DNA of 64,000 bases from JBHGBM01 sp041946965 (GTDB lineage: Bacteria > Acidobacteriota > Terriglobia > Bryobacterales > Bryobacteraceae). The stretch is from contig JBHGBM010000015.1 of assembly GCA_041946965.1 (NCBI GenBank), positions 1 through 64,000 of the forward strand. The letters run 5' to 3'. The notes under the pieces were generated by a model. The model was not told the DNA's origin. It ran no database searches and was given only the letters and a program-made list of their open reading frames with translations. Position 1 is the first letter of the stretch; every line of letters starts with the position of its first letter. Of this stretch, positions 18,370 to 27,401 are shown one piece after another. A program made the translations under genes and the position numbers.

Positions 18370-20445
18370 ATGAAAATCAGCCGAAGAGCCGCCCTGGCCG
18401 CCGTCGGCACGCCCCTGGCGGCGCCCGCTTCTGAAGCGCCGCGCCGCGGAGTGTGGATCGACCCGGCGCTGGCCGCGCTGCCGCGAAGGCCCTGGCGCAA
18501 GATCCACCTCGACTTCCACAACTCGCAGCACGTGAAGCGGATCGGCGAGCGCTTCAACGCGGACGAGTTCGGCGAGACGCTTGCCAGCGCGAACGTCGAT
18601 TCGGTGGTCGTGTTTGCCAAGGACATGCACGGGTACTTCTATTACCCGTCCCGGTACGGCCCGGTTCATCCCGGGCTGCAATTCGATCTTCTCGGCCCCC
18701 AGGTGGAGGCGTGCCGCCGGCGCCGCATCGCGGTCTACGCCTACTACTGTGTGACGTGGGACCACTACCTGGCCGCCCATCATCCCGAGTGGCTGGTGCT
18801 GAAACGCGACGGCACCAGCTACCTGCCCAAGCCCGATGCGACTCCGGGATGGACAGCGCTCTGCATCGCCCGCGAAGGGTTCGTCAAGCTCGTGGAAGAC
18901 CACACCCGCGAGTTTGTCTCGAAGTACCCGCTCGATGGCGCCTGGTTCGACATGCCGTATCCCATCGGCGGCGAGTGCTTTTGCGAAGAGTGCCTGAAGC
19001 AGTTGCGGGGGCGCGGCAAGGATCCCACGGACCGGCTCGCGCAGCGCGAGCACAAACAGGAACTGGAAACAAGACTCCTGGAGCGCCTTTACAAGACCGT
19101 CCAGGGCGCGAGGCCGGGATGCCAGGTGGACTTCAACAACCAGGCCGCGTACGGGCTGGGAGAACGCGGCAAGTGGATGGACAACATCGACCTGGAGGCG
19201 CTGCCCACAACCGCTTCCTGGGGCTACTACTATTTCCCCCTGGTGACCCGCTATACCCGGACGTTCGGCCTGACCACGTACGGCATGACCGGCCGGTTCA
19301 AATCGGCGTGGGGCGATTTCGGCGGGCTGAAGCTTCCGGCACAGTTGGACGTGGAGTGCGCCTCCATCGTGGCCAACGCGGCGCGGTGCGATATCGGCGA
19401 CCAGATGCCTCCCTCGGCGCGGCTCGATCCCGCGGTTTATAGCGTGATCGGAAAGGCGTACGGCCGCATCAAGGCGCTGGAGCCTTACCTGGAAGGGGCG
19501 GCGCCGGTTTCCGAGGCGGCGCTGCTCATCAAGGGGCTTCCCATCGACAGGGTGGCCGGAGAAGCGCTCTACGGCTGGGTGAAGCTGCTGACCGAGTGCC
19601 GCGTGCAGTTCGACGTCGTGGAACCCGATGCGCCGTGGGAGCGGTATGGGCTGATCGTGGCGCCGGAGGACGTGGCTGTTGACGAAGCTCTCGCCCGCCG
19701 CCTGAGGGCATACGTTGCCAACGGCGGCGCGCTGGTGGTGTCAGACCGCGCGGGCGTCTTGAACGGCGGAAGCTGGCTCGAAAGCTACGGCCTGTCCTAC
19801 GCCGGACCCTCGTCATTCAAGCCGGCCTACATGATTCCCAAAGAGGCGTTCACCGCCGGCATTCCCGCCTACGAGTACGCGCTTTATGAAGGCGCGTCGC
19901 AGTGGCGGGCCTCAGGAAAGGCCAGGGTGGTGGCGCAACTGGGCGAACCCGCGTTCCAGCGCTCGCCCCAACACTACACCAGCCACCGCCAATCGCCCTT
20001 CGACCACGAGTCGCCGTATGCGGCGGTCGCGGTCAGCGGCAAGGCGGCGTTGTTCGCTTTCCCGTTGGGATTGAGCTACTACACCGAAGGCTACTGGGTG
20101 TACCGGAGCGCGCTCCGCCACGCGCTCGAAACCGTGCTGCCCGAGCAGATGATCCGCAGCGACGCGCCCGTGAGCGTGGAACTCGCGCTGACCGCGCAGA
20201 AGTCGCGTTACCTCGTGCACGTCGTGAACTGGTGCGCGAACCGCGGCACGCCCAGGCACCCGGTCTTTTATGAAGAGCCCTACCCGCTCACGGGAGCGAA
20301 GGTGACCTTGAACCTGCCGGTAAGCGGCGCAACGGTGCGCGCCGTGGCCGCCGGCATCGACCTCAAAGCCAGAAAGACGCCGGGCGGCGTCGAGGTCGCC
20401 GTGCCGCCCGTGAAGGTTCACGAGATCCTGGTCTTCCAGCGCTGA
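18370..20445 (+). CDS. Tat-exported glycoside-hydrolase-like protein (GHL6 / beta-galactosidase-trimerisation-like)
   Basis: A 691-residue protein beginning KISRRAALAAVGTPLAAP, a probable Tat signal. Residues about 40-330 resemble the hypothetical glycosyl hydrolase 6 barrel: KIHLDFHNSQHVKRIG, VVVFAKDMHGYFYYP, VYAYYCVTWDHYLA and DGAWFDMPYP. Residues about 370-560 resemble a glutamine-amidotransferase-like trimerisation domain (LIVAPEDVAVDEALARRLRAYVANGGALVVSD). The C-terminus is a small beta domain. D and E residues in the barrel (GAWFDMP, CFCEECL) are candidates for catalysis, but none is proven. It is probably a glycosidase for the same material as the sulfatases; the substrate is unknown. 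Its stop lies seven bases before the URO-D-like gene. Confidence 0.75.
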   Translation: MKISRRAALAAVGTPLAAPASEAPRRGVWIDPALAALPRRPWRKIHLDFHNSQHVKRIGERFNADEFGETLASANVDSVVVFAKDMHGYFYYPSRYGPVHPGLQFDLLGPQVEACRRRRIAVYAYYCVTWDHYLAAHHPEWLVLKRDGTSYLPKPDATPGWTALCIAREGFVKLVEDHTREFVSKYPLDGAWFDMPYPIGGECFCEECLKQLRGRGKDPTDRLAQREHKQELETRLLERLYKTVQGARPGCQVDFNNQAAYGLGERGKWMDNIDLEALPTTASWGYYYFPLVTRYTRTFGLTTYGMTGRFKSAWGDFGGLKLPAQLDVECASIVANAARCDIGDQMPPSARLDPAVYSVIGKAYGRIKALEPYLEGAAPVSEAALLIKGLPIDRVAGEALYGWVKLLTECRVQFDVVEPDAPWERYGLIVAPEDVAVDEALARRLRAYVANGGALVVSDRAGVLNGGSWLESYGLSYAGPSSFKPAYMIPKEAFTAGIPAYEYALYEGASQWRASGKARVVAQLGEPAFQRSPQHYTSHRQSPFDHESPYAAVAVSGKAALFAFPLGLSYYTEGYWVYRSALRHALETVLPEQMIRSDAPVSVELALTAQKSRYLVHVVNWCANRGTPRHPVFYEEPYPLTGAKVTLNLPVSGATVRAVAAGIDLKARKTPGGVEVAVPPVKVHEILVFQR

Positions 20446-20452
20446 GGATCCG

Positions 20453-21607
20453 ATGGCTGCCAGACCTGTAAACACCCTCCGTAAAGTCGAACGGCTGCGC
20501 CGCGCGCTGCGGCACGAGGAACCGGACCGCGTGCCCATCAGCGACTTCTTCTGGGGCGGTTTCACCCGGCGCTGGCGCCGCGAGTTGAACCTGCCGGACG
20601 ATGCCGATCCGTACCGGCACTACGATCTCGATTTCGTGGTCACGATCCCCAATATGGACCCGTGGATCCGGCCGTTCGAGACGATTCGGGAAAGCGATGC
20701 CGAAGTGGTGGTCAGAACCGGCTTCGGCGCCGTGATGCGGAAGCGCTTCGACCTGCCCATGCCGGAGATGCTGGCATGGGAGGTCGATGACTTCGCCAAA
20801 CTGGAGCGCGTCGAGTTCGACGACCCTCGCGACCCCCGCCGTTTCCACGATGCCGGCGACAACCAGATCGCAGGCGTCGGGGACGGTTTCGAGCGCCACT
20901 CGCCTCCCTGGATCCAAACCGTGCAATCCCAGTGGAACGATTTCGCGGTATTCGGCAGCATGATCGAAGCCAGCGAGTGCCTCACGCGCCTGGCGGGCCA
21001 GCAGAACGCCATGTTGTGGATGGCGGAATACCCGGAACGCATGGGCGCGGTGGTCAACCGCATCGGGGAGCACTACCTGGAATGCGCCCGGGCGGCCATG
21101 GACGCCGGGCGGGGCCGGCTGGACGGCTTCGTAATCTGGGGCGACGTGGCCTACAAGCGAAGCACGTTCATGGCTCCGCGGTATTGGCGGGAGTATTTCA
21201 AGCCGTGGGTGGCCCGCATGGTCGAGCAGGCGCACGCGCGGGGCCTGATGGTCATTTACCACGGCTGCGGAAACGTGAAGGCGATCCTTCCCGACTTCAT
21301 TGAAATCGGGGTGGACGGCTACAATCCTCTGGAAGCCAAGGCCGGGCTCGACGTGGTGGAATTGCGGCGGCAGTATGGCCACCGGATCGCCTTTTGCGGC
21401 AACAGCGACATCACCATCTGGGAGACGGGCGACCCGGAGCGGATCCGGCGCGAGGTGCTGCGAAAGCTGGATGCCGCCCGCGGCGGCGGCTACGTATTCA
21501 TGTCGGACCACTCCGTCAGCAGTTCCGTCTCTGGTCCCGCCTACGACTCGATCGTAAAGCTCGTGCGCGAATACGGCCGCTACCCGTTGCCGCGCGAACC
21601 GATGTAG
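20453..21607 (+). CDS. Uroporphyrinogen-decarboxylase-family protein, probably a methyltransferase-like member
   Basis: A 384-residue cytoplasmic protein of the URO-D superfamily. The barrel is recognisable (ALRHEEPDRVPISDF at the start, YFKPWVARMVEQAHARGLMVIYHGCGN, FCGNSDITIWETGDPERIRREV). The H270-x-C272 pair in IYHGCGN resembles the zinc-binding HxC of the corrinoid-dependent methyltransferases (MtaA/CmuA type) rather than haem-pathway HemE, which lacks it. Orphan members are frequent in acidobacteria and planctomycetes beside sulfatase and sugar genes, and their reaction is unknown. Here it is translated right after the GHL6-like protein, with no haem gene nearby. A demethylase or methyl-transfer role on a methylated sugar or aromatic is a reasonable inference only. 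Confidence 0.8.
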   Translation: MAARPVNTLRKVERLRRALRHEEPDRVPISDFFWGGFTRRWRRELNLPDDADPYRHYDLDFVVTIPNMDPWIRPFETIRESDAEVVVRTGFGAVMRKRFDLPMPEMLAWEVDDFAKLERVEFDDPRDPRRFHDAGDNQIAGVGDGFERHSPPWIQTVQSQWNDFAVFGSMIEASECLTRLAGQQNAMLWMAEYPERMGAVVNRIGEHYLECARAAMDAGRGRLDGFVIWGDVAYKRSTFMAPRYWREYFKPWVARMVEQAHARGLMVIYHGCGNVKAILPDFIEIGVDGYNPLEAKAGLDVVELRRQYGHRIAFCGNSDITIWETGDPERIRREVLRKLDAARGGGYVFMSDHSVSSSVSGPAYDSIVKLVREYGRYPLPREPM

Positions 21608-21634
21608 TATTCTTGATGCTCGAAGGAGGCTGAA

Positions 21635-24600
21635 ATGCGCGCGTACGCCGCCGCTCTCGGCGCCACCACTCTATTGCTTCCCGCACTGATCTTCGGCCAG
21701 GCGATAACCGCCACAGTGACAGGCACGGTAAGCGATCCCACCGGAGCCGTGGTTCCGAACGCCCGGGTGGTGATCCACAACCGGCAGACCAATCAGAACC
21801 GCGAGGCCGTAACCGGCAGCCTGGGAACCTACGAGTTCGCCTACCTGCCCGTCGGCGTGTACAGCCTTACCGCGACGGCGCCCGGATTTCAGGCGCTGGA
21901 AGTGAACGCTTTCGCGCTGGCCGTGGACCAGGTGGCCCGCCTGGATCTCAAGCTCGCGGTCGGTCCGACGACCGACCGCATCGAGGTGACCGCCGCCGCG
22001 GTGGGGCTGCAAACGGAGAATGCCACGGTCGGCACCGTGATCGACGCGCGGCAGGTCGTCGAACTGCCGCTCAACGGGCGCTCTTTCATCCAACTCGCGC
22101 AGCTCACCCCCGGAGTGAATCCGGGCACGCCCGGCTCCATCGCCGTGCGCCGCGCCCGAGGGTCCGTGGGGCAGGCGGTGGGCATGTCCGCAAACGGCGC
22201 GCGCGACACTCAGAACCGCTACTATTACGACGGCGTGGAGGCCATGGATTACGACAGTTACGGCTTCAGCTTCTCGCCCTCCATCGACGCCATTCAGGAG
22301 TTCAAGGTCCAAAGCAGCACTTATTCGGCCGAAATCGGCGGTGCGCCCGGCGGCCAGATCAACCTCACCACCCGCAGCGGGACCAACGCGTTCCACGGCA
22401 CCTTGTGGGAGTTCAACCGCAACGACGCATTCACCGCGCTTAACGCGTTCCAGGTGCGTTCGCCGGGCGCGAAACCGCCGCGGCTGAACCGGAACCAGTT
22501 CGGCGCCAACGCGGGCGCGCCGATCCGCATTCCGGGCGTGTACAACGGCCTGAACCGGTCCTTCTTCTTCTTCAACTGGGAGTCCGGGCGGCTGGTATCG
22601 GGCACCTTCGGGAGCCAGGTGCAGGTGCCCCCGGCGGCGGCGCGGACGGGCGACTTCTCTTCGTCGAGGGCCCGTATCTCCGATCCGCTCACCCGCCAGC
22701 CGTTCCCCGGCAATATCATTCCGGCCAGCCGCATCGCCAGCTATGCGTCGAAGTTTTTGACCGGCTTCGTGCCGCTGCCCAATGCCTCGCTGCCGGGCGT
22801 GAACTACACCGGGCCGGCCGCATCCGCACCCACCTACCAGGACCAGTATACCGGCCGCGTGGATCACACGATTTCCTCGCGCGACACCATTTTCGGCAGT
22901 TACATGTTCAACACCCAGGCCGACAAGGACGTTCCCACCTTCAGCTTCGACTGGCGCCGCAACCGGGCGCGCACGCAGAACGCCAGCCTCACGGACGTAC
23001 ACATATTCTCGGCTTCGGTGGTGAACGAAACGCGGCTGGGATGGAACCGCATGTTCGAGCGGGAATCTTTCGGCAGCACCGGAGACCCGCAATACGACGT
23101 GGCCAACATCATCGGCATCGCCGGCGTCTCCAAGGATCCCCGCGACTACGGCGCCCCCACGTTCACCGCGGGTTATCGCATGCCCACAACGCAGACCAAC
23201 GGCCCGCGCGACCGCATGAACCAGGTATGGCAGATCGCCGATAACCTTTCGCTGCGCGGCGGCAAGCATGCGCTGAAGGCGGGCGCGCTGCTGGTCCGGC
23301 GCAACGTGAATTTCGATCAGGCCAACAATCCGCGCGGCACCTTCGTTTTCAACGGCAACGTCACGGCCATCGGCGGTTCCCCCACCCTGGACAACCAGTT
23401 CGCGGAGTTCCTGCTGGGGCTCGCCACCTCGGCGCAGATCAGCCCCGCCCGGCGCCTGGTGCGGCTCAACAACTGGTCCCAGGCCTACTACTTCCAGGAC
23501 GACTGGAAGATCACGCGCTCCTTCGTATTGAACCTGGGCATGCGCTACGAGTATTTCCAGCCGTTCGCCGCCAGGGGAAAAAGCGTGAACTTCGCCCTCA
23601 ACGGGTTCGTGATTTCCGGCCTCGTCTACCACGGCTTCCCCGATATTCCCGACACGCCGGGGTACCCGGCCGCGCTGGTATTCGGGGACAAAAAAAATTT
23701 CGGGCCGCGGATCGGGTTTGCCTGGAGCGTGCCGGGCATCCGCGACCTTGTGGTGCGGAGCGGGTATGGCATCTATTACGCTCCGGAAGTCTCCAATATC
23801 TTCACCAATATGACCGCGAACCCGCCCATCGTGGCGCGCTACTCTTTCACCGGGACTCCCACGAACCCGATCTCCGTCCAGACCGCCTTCTCGCCTGCCG
23901 GTCTGCGGCAGGACGTCATCTCCACGGGCAACGGCCTGGATCCGAATTTCAAGAGCGCGTACACCCAGCAGTGGAACTTCACCCTCCAGAAAAGGCTGCC
24001 GCGCCAGATGTACCTGGACGTGGGTTACGTGGGTGCGAAAGGAACGCGCATCGCCGCGATGCACCAGGCGAACCGGCCGATCGCCATCATCCCGGCGGGC
24101 CAGCCCATACCGCCCATCGCGCAGCGCCGCCCGTTCGCCGGATGGGACGCCGTCAACGTCGATAAGTCGGTCGGCAACTCCATCTATCACGCGCTACAGG
24201 TAAAGCTGGAGCGGCGCATCAGCCCCGGCCTTTCGATCCTGGGGTCCTACACGTGGTCCAAGACGCTCGCCAACGCGGATTCCAGCGGGAACCTGGGCAG
24301 CGGTTCGTACAACGGCAACAACCAGAATTACATGGACGCGCGCGATGGGAGGTCCTATGCCGTGTTCGATATCCCGCAGCGCCTCTCCGCGGCCCTGATT
24401 TACGACGTGCCGCTGTTCCGCAATTCGCGAAGCCGCGCCCTCAAGGGACTGCTCGGAGGCTGGCAACTGAGCGCCATCGTCACGGAACAGTCCGGCTTTG
24501 CGGCAACCATCTCGGGCGGGACCGATACCACCGGCACGGGTATCAACTCGAGGGTCAACGCGGTGTACGGGCAGAAGCCCATGCTCGCCCGGGGGGAACG

Positions 24601-24922
24601 CACGCGCGAGCGCTGGTTCAACACGGCCGCATTCGCGCCGCCGGTGAGCGGCAGTTTCGGCACCTCCGCGCGCAATCCGCTTCACCTCCCGGGGATGAAT
24701 AACGTGGATGCCTCAGCCAGCAAGCACTTCGCCATCACCGAGCGCAACCGTGTGCAGATGCGGGTCGACTTCTTCAACGCGTTGAACCATGTGAATCTCG
24801 GCGCTCCAGGGCTCAACATTCGCGACCCGGCGACCTTCGGCCGCGTCATCAGCACCTCGCAGTCCACCGGCATGCCGGGCGACGCACGCGTGGTACAGTT
24901 CGCGGTGAAATACATTTTTTGA
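21635..24922 (+). CDS. TonB-dependent receptor with N-terminal carboxypeptidase-regulatory-like domain
   Basis: A 1095-residue outer-membrane transporter of the large acidobacterial type. A signal peptide is followed by a CarboxypepD_reg-like domain (TGTVSDPTGAVVPNARVVIHN to YLPVGVYSLTATAPGF, about 27-85), a plug (VVELPLNGRSFIQLAQLTPGV), and a long beta-barrel ending in aromatic VVQFAVKYIF, the expected last strand. A strong GAAGGAGG ribosome site lies before the ATG. No TonB box was recognised with certainty. It lies between the URO-D-like gene and the SGNH hydrolase and probably imports the glycan fragment produced by the surrounding hydrolases, as such receptors often do; the ligand is unknown. 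Confidence 0.92.
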   Translation: MRAYAAALGATTLLLPALIFGQAITATVTGTVSDPTGAVVPNARVVIHNRQTNQNREAVTGSLGTYEFAYLPVGVYSLTATAPGFQALEVNAFALAVDQVARLDLKLAVGPTTDRIEVTAAAVGLQTENATVGTVIDARQVVELPLNGRSFIQLAQLTPGVNPGTPGSIAVRRARGSVGQAVGMSANGARDTQNRYYYDGVEAMDYDSYGFSFSPSIDAIQEFKVQSSTYSAEIGGAPGGQINLTTRSGTNAFHGTLWEFNRNDAFTALNAFQVRSPGAKPPRLNRNQFGANAGAPIRIPGVYNGLNRSFFFFNWESGRLVSGTFGSQVQVPPAAARTGDFSSSRARISDPLTRQPFPGNIIPASRIASYASKFLTGFVPLPNASLPGVNYTGPAASAPTYQDQYTGRVDHTISSRDTIFGSYMFNTQADKDVPTFSFDWRRNRARTQNASLTDVHIFSASVVNETRLGWNRMFERESFGSTGDPQYDVANIIGIAGVSKDPRDYGAPTFTAGYRMPTTQTNGPRDRMNQVWQIADNLSLRGGKHALKAGALLVRRNVNFDQANNPRGTFVFNGNVTAIGGSPTLDNQFAEFLLGLATSAQISPARRLVRLNNWSQAYYFQDDWKITRSFVLNLGMRYEYFQPFAARGKSVNFALNGFVISGLVYHGFPDIPDTPGYPAALVFGDKKNFGPRIGFAWSVPGIRDLVVRSGYGIYYAPEVSNIFTNMTANPPIVARYSFTGTPTNPISVQTAFSPAGLRQDVISTGNGLDPNFKSAYTQQWNFTLQKRLPRQMYLDVGYVGAKGTRIAAMHQANRPIAIIPAGQPIPPIAQRRPFAGWDAVNVDKSVGNSIYHALQVKLERRISPGLSILGSYTWSKTLANADSSGNLGSGSYNGNNQNYMDARDGRSYAVFDIPQRLSAALIYDVPLFRNSRSRALKGLLGGWQLSAIVTEQSGFAATISGGTDTTGTGINSRVNAVYGQKPMLARGERTRERWFNTAAFAPPVSGSFGTSARNPLHLPGMNNVDASASKHFAITERNRVQMRVDFFNALNHVNLGAPGLNIRDPATFGRVISTSQSTGMPGDARVVQFAVKYIF

Positions 24923-24923
24923 C

Positions 24924-25535
24924 ATGAAGCTCTCCCTCCTGCTCACGCTGGCCGCGGTTCCGGCCCTCTGCCAGCAGGCGCTGCCGCGCGTGCTGCTGAT
25001 CGGCAGTTCCGTTTCGGTGGGGTACACGCCGCCGGTGCAGAAGCAACTCGCCGGAGAGGCGGAAGTGCATCGCATCCCGGGCATGGCGGGGACCACGGCC
25101 AATATCGTGCAGCATCTCGACGAATGGCTGGGAGATTCGCGCTGGGACGTCATCCATTTCACCTTCGGCCTTCGCGATCCCACGCGCCTTGCCGATGGAG
25201 AACTGGCCGTGCCGCTTCCGCAGTTCGAGCGGAACGTGGCGTGGATCGTGAAACGCCTGAGGGCCACCGGCGCGCGGCTGATCTGGGCTACCGCCACGCC
25301 GGTGCCGCGCGACGATCTCAAGCCGGTGCGCAAAACGGAGGATGTCCTGGCGTATAACGCCGCAGCGCGGGCCATCATGACGGCGAACGGCGTGGCGGTC
25401 AACGACCTGTACGCCTTTGCATTGCCGCGGTTGAAAACAATTCAAAGACCCGATAACGTTCACTTCACGGAGCCGGGTTACGAGATTCTGGGAACGCAGG
25501 TTGCGGCGGCCATCCGCGCGCAACTGCGCCGGTAA
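24924..25535 (+). CDS. Secreted SGNH/GDSL-family hydrolase
   Basis: A 203-residue esterase or acetylhydrolase of the SGNH fold with a signal peptide (MKLSLLLTLAAVPALC). Block I is LIGSSVSVGY, with S28 or S29 as the nucleophile in place of the usual GDS; block V is PDNVHFTEPGY, giving the catalytic Asp and His. A likely oxyanion-hole Gly or Asn lies in HFTFGLRDP. Its start is two bases after the TonB receptor stop, so the two are almost certainly co-transcribed. Removal of acetyl or other acyl groups from a carbohydrate before import is the likely role. Confidence 0.86.
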   Translation: MKLSLLLTLAAVPALCQQALPRVLLIGSSVSVGYTPPVQKQLAGEAEVHRIPGMAGTTANIVQHLDEWLGDSRWDVIHFTFGLRDPTRLADGELAVPLPQFERNVAWIVKRLRATGARLIWATATPVPRDDLKPVRKTEDVLAYNAAARAIMTANGVAVNDLYAFALPRLKTIQRPDNVHFTEPGYEILGTQVAAAIRAQLRR

Positions 25536-25552
25536 AGAAAGGAGCATCCCTC

Positions 25553-26437
25553 ATGCGTTTTCGATTGGCGGCCGTTGTGCCGCTCACTGCCGCGCTGGCG
25601 GGCGCGCCGCAGTTTCAATTGCCGGCTACGGACGGCAAGGTGCGCGTGATTGTCTTCGGGGCGCACCCGGACGATTGCGACACTACCGCCGGCGGAGTCG
25701 CCGCGAAGTACTCCAGGCTCGGTCACCACGTAAAGTTCGTGTCTCTGACCACGGGTGACAACGGGCATTACGAGACCGGCGGCGGCGCGCTCGCCGTTCG
25801 CCGGAGGGCGGAAGCCGCCGAGGCCGGACGGCGCCTCGGCATCGAAAGTTACGAGGTTCTGGATAATCACAGCGGCGAGCTGCTGCCCACCCTCGAGATG
25901 CGCCGCGTGGTCGTGCGCAAGATCCGCGAGTGGCGGGCGGACCTCGTTATGCTGCCGCGCCCCTGGGACTACCACCCCGACCACCGCGCCACCAGCCAAC
26001 TGGTGCAGGATGCGGCTTACCTGGTCACGATCCCGTTCTACACCTCGGGCGTGCCGGCGCTGTTCAAGAACCCCGTTTTCCTGTTCGTGCAGGACCGCTT
26101 CACCCGTCCCACTCCGATTCGCTTCGACGTGGCCGTCCCGATTGACGACGTGATTGACGCCAAGCTGGCCGCTCTGGACGCGCACACCTCGCAAATGTAC
26201 GAGTGGCTTCCGTTCCAGGAGGGCATCCTGAAGCAGGTCCCCGCCGACCCGAAAGCGCGCCTTCCCTGGCTGCACAACCGGCGCTTCGGAAGGCCCATGC
26301 CGGCGGGCCTGCGCGAGGCGCTGAAGATCGCGCACGGCGCGCGGGCCGATGCCATCCGTTACGCCGAGGGCTTCGAAATCTGCGAGCTCGGACGTCAGCC
26401 AGCCCCCGAGGAGCTGCGGAAGCTGTTCCCCTTCTGA
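25553..26437 (+). CDS. Secreted PIG-L/LmbE-family deacetylase
   Basis: A 294-residue zinc-dependent N-deacetylase-like protein. The metal and catalytic motif GAHPDDCDTT (H38, D40, D41) and the second His region YHPDHRATSQ (H141, D143, H144) are both present. The N-terminus (MRFRLAAVVPLTAALAGAPQ) is a signal peptide, so it works outside the cytoplasm. Characterised relatives remove N-acetyl from GlcNAc-containing conjugates. With two NagB-like proteins downstream, an N-acetyl-amino-sugar route is suggested. The AAAGGAGC ribosome site fixes this ATG. It is 17 bases after the SGNH gene. Confidence 0.87.
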   Translation: MRFRLAAVVPLTAALAGAPQFQLPATDGKVRVIVFGAHPDDCDTTAGGVAAKYSRLGHHVKFVSLTTGDNGHYETGGGALAVRRRAEAAEAGRRLGIESYEVLDNHSGELLPTLEMRRVVVRKIREWRADLVMLPRPWDYHPDHRATSQLVQDAAYLVTIPFYTSGVPALFKNPVFLFVQDRFTRPTPIRFDVAVPIDDVIDAKLAALDAHTSQMYEWLPFQEGILKQVPADPKARLPWLHNRRFGRPMPAGLREALKIAHGARADAIRYAEGFEICELGRQPAPEELRKLFPF

Positions 26438-26594
26438 GCCGGCCCCGGTTCAGCGGCATCTGGAAACGGCCGGCGTGGGTTTCGGCGTGAAGGGCGCCGC
26501 CTCAACGAACCTACGCTTTGGGCCGTCCGGCTGGCCGGCGGGGCGGCGCACGCAATTTGACGCGCCGCTGATATACGATGTTTACGGTGCCGGA
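26438..26594. other. Short intergenic gap inside the hydrolase/catabolic group
   Basis: About 157 bases with no recognisable gene. It could hold a promoter for the downstream catabolic operon, but I see no convincing -35/-10 pair. Confidence 0.4.
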
Positions 26595-27401
26595 ATGGTC
26601 ATCGACTTTCACTCCCACTTTCCCAAACAGGACCGCTTCGCGGAAAGGCTGGTGGATCTGCTGCCCGCCGCCGGGATCGATACGATCTGTTTGTGCTCGG
26701 CGGGCGAAGAATTCGGCCATGCACCGAACGAAGAGATCCTCGCCGCGGCCGCGAAGCATCCCAGGCAGATCGTCGCGCTGGCGCTGGTGCGGCTCGGAAT
26801 CGATCCGCCGGAGGTGGTGACGAGGTACGCGGCCGAGGGTTACCGCGGGTTCAAAATCACCAATCCCCGCGCGGCATACGACACCGAAGCCTTTTTTCCG
26901 GTCTACGAACGCATGGAAGAGACCGGCCTGCCGCTGCTGGCGCACACCGGGATCCTCATGGGCGTCCGTGTGCCCAGGGGCGTCAGGGTCAACTCCAACT
27001 GGATGCGGCCCATCTGCCTGGATCCCGTGGTGCGAAGTTTCCCGGGGCTGAACGTGGTGGGAGCGCACATGGGCGTGCCCTGGCACGAGGAAGCCAGCAT
27101 GATGGCGCGCATGCACCGCAACTTCTACCTGGACCTGACGGGCGCGCATTGGGGCGGATGGCGCGTGAACAAGACACCGGAGTTCTACCGTTACCACTTC
27201 TTCTGGCCCGGCGCCTGGGACAAGGTCGTGTTCGGCACCGACATCCTGGGGCTCGAAGAACTGGTCCCCTCCAGGCAGTACCATGACAAGATGATCGAGA
27301 GCCTGGACCTGCCGCGCGAAACCGTGGAGAAGATTTACGGAGGAACCGCGGCGCGGCTCCTGGGACTTGATGCGAATTCGGCGAAAGAGGCAATCCTTTG
27401 A
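26595..27401 (+). CDS. Amidohydrolase-2-family metal-dependent hydrolase
   Basis: A 268-residue cytoplasmic TIM-barrel hydrolase starting MVIDFHSHFP, where H6 and H8 are the first metal ligands. Others follow in order: LLAHTGI, VVGAHMGVPWHE and FGTDILG, giving the two His and the final Asp. The upstream frame is open to 26349, but homology begins at this ATG and the region before it overlaps the deacetylase. Family reactions include lactone hydrolysis, decarboxylation and deamination; the substrate here is unknown. The stop overlaps the start of the oxidoreductase by one base, so it is the likely first gene of the catabolic operon. Confidence 0.85.
   Translation: MVIDFHSHFPKQDRFAERLVDLLPAAGIDTICLCSAGEEFGHAPNEEILAAAAKHPRQIVALALVRLGIDPPEVVTRYAAEGYRGFKITNPRAAYDTEAFFPVYERMEETGLPLLAHTGILMGVRVPRGVRVNSNWMRPICLDPVVRSFPGLNVVGAHMGVPWHEEASMMARMHRNFYLDLTGAHWGGWRVNKTPEFYRYHFFWPGAWDKVVFGTDILGLEELVPSRQYHDKMIESLDLPRETVEKIYGGTAARLLGLDANSAKEAIL

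Noticed and set aside
21671..24190. Long minus-strand open frame of about 839 codons
   Set aside because: It is antisense to the TonB receptor, lacks domain features and is typical of high-GC shadow frames.
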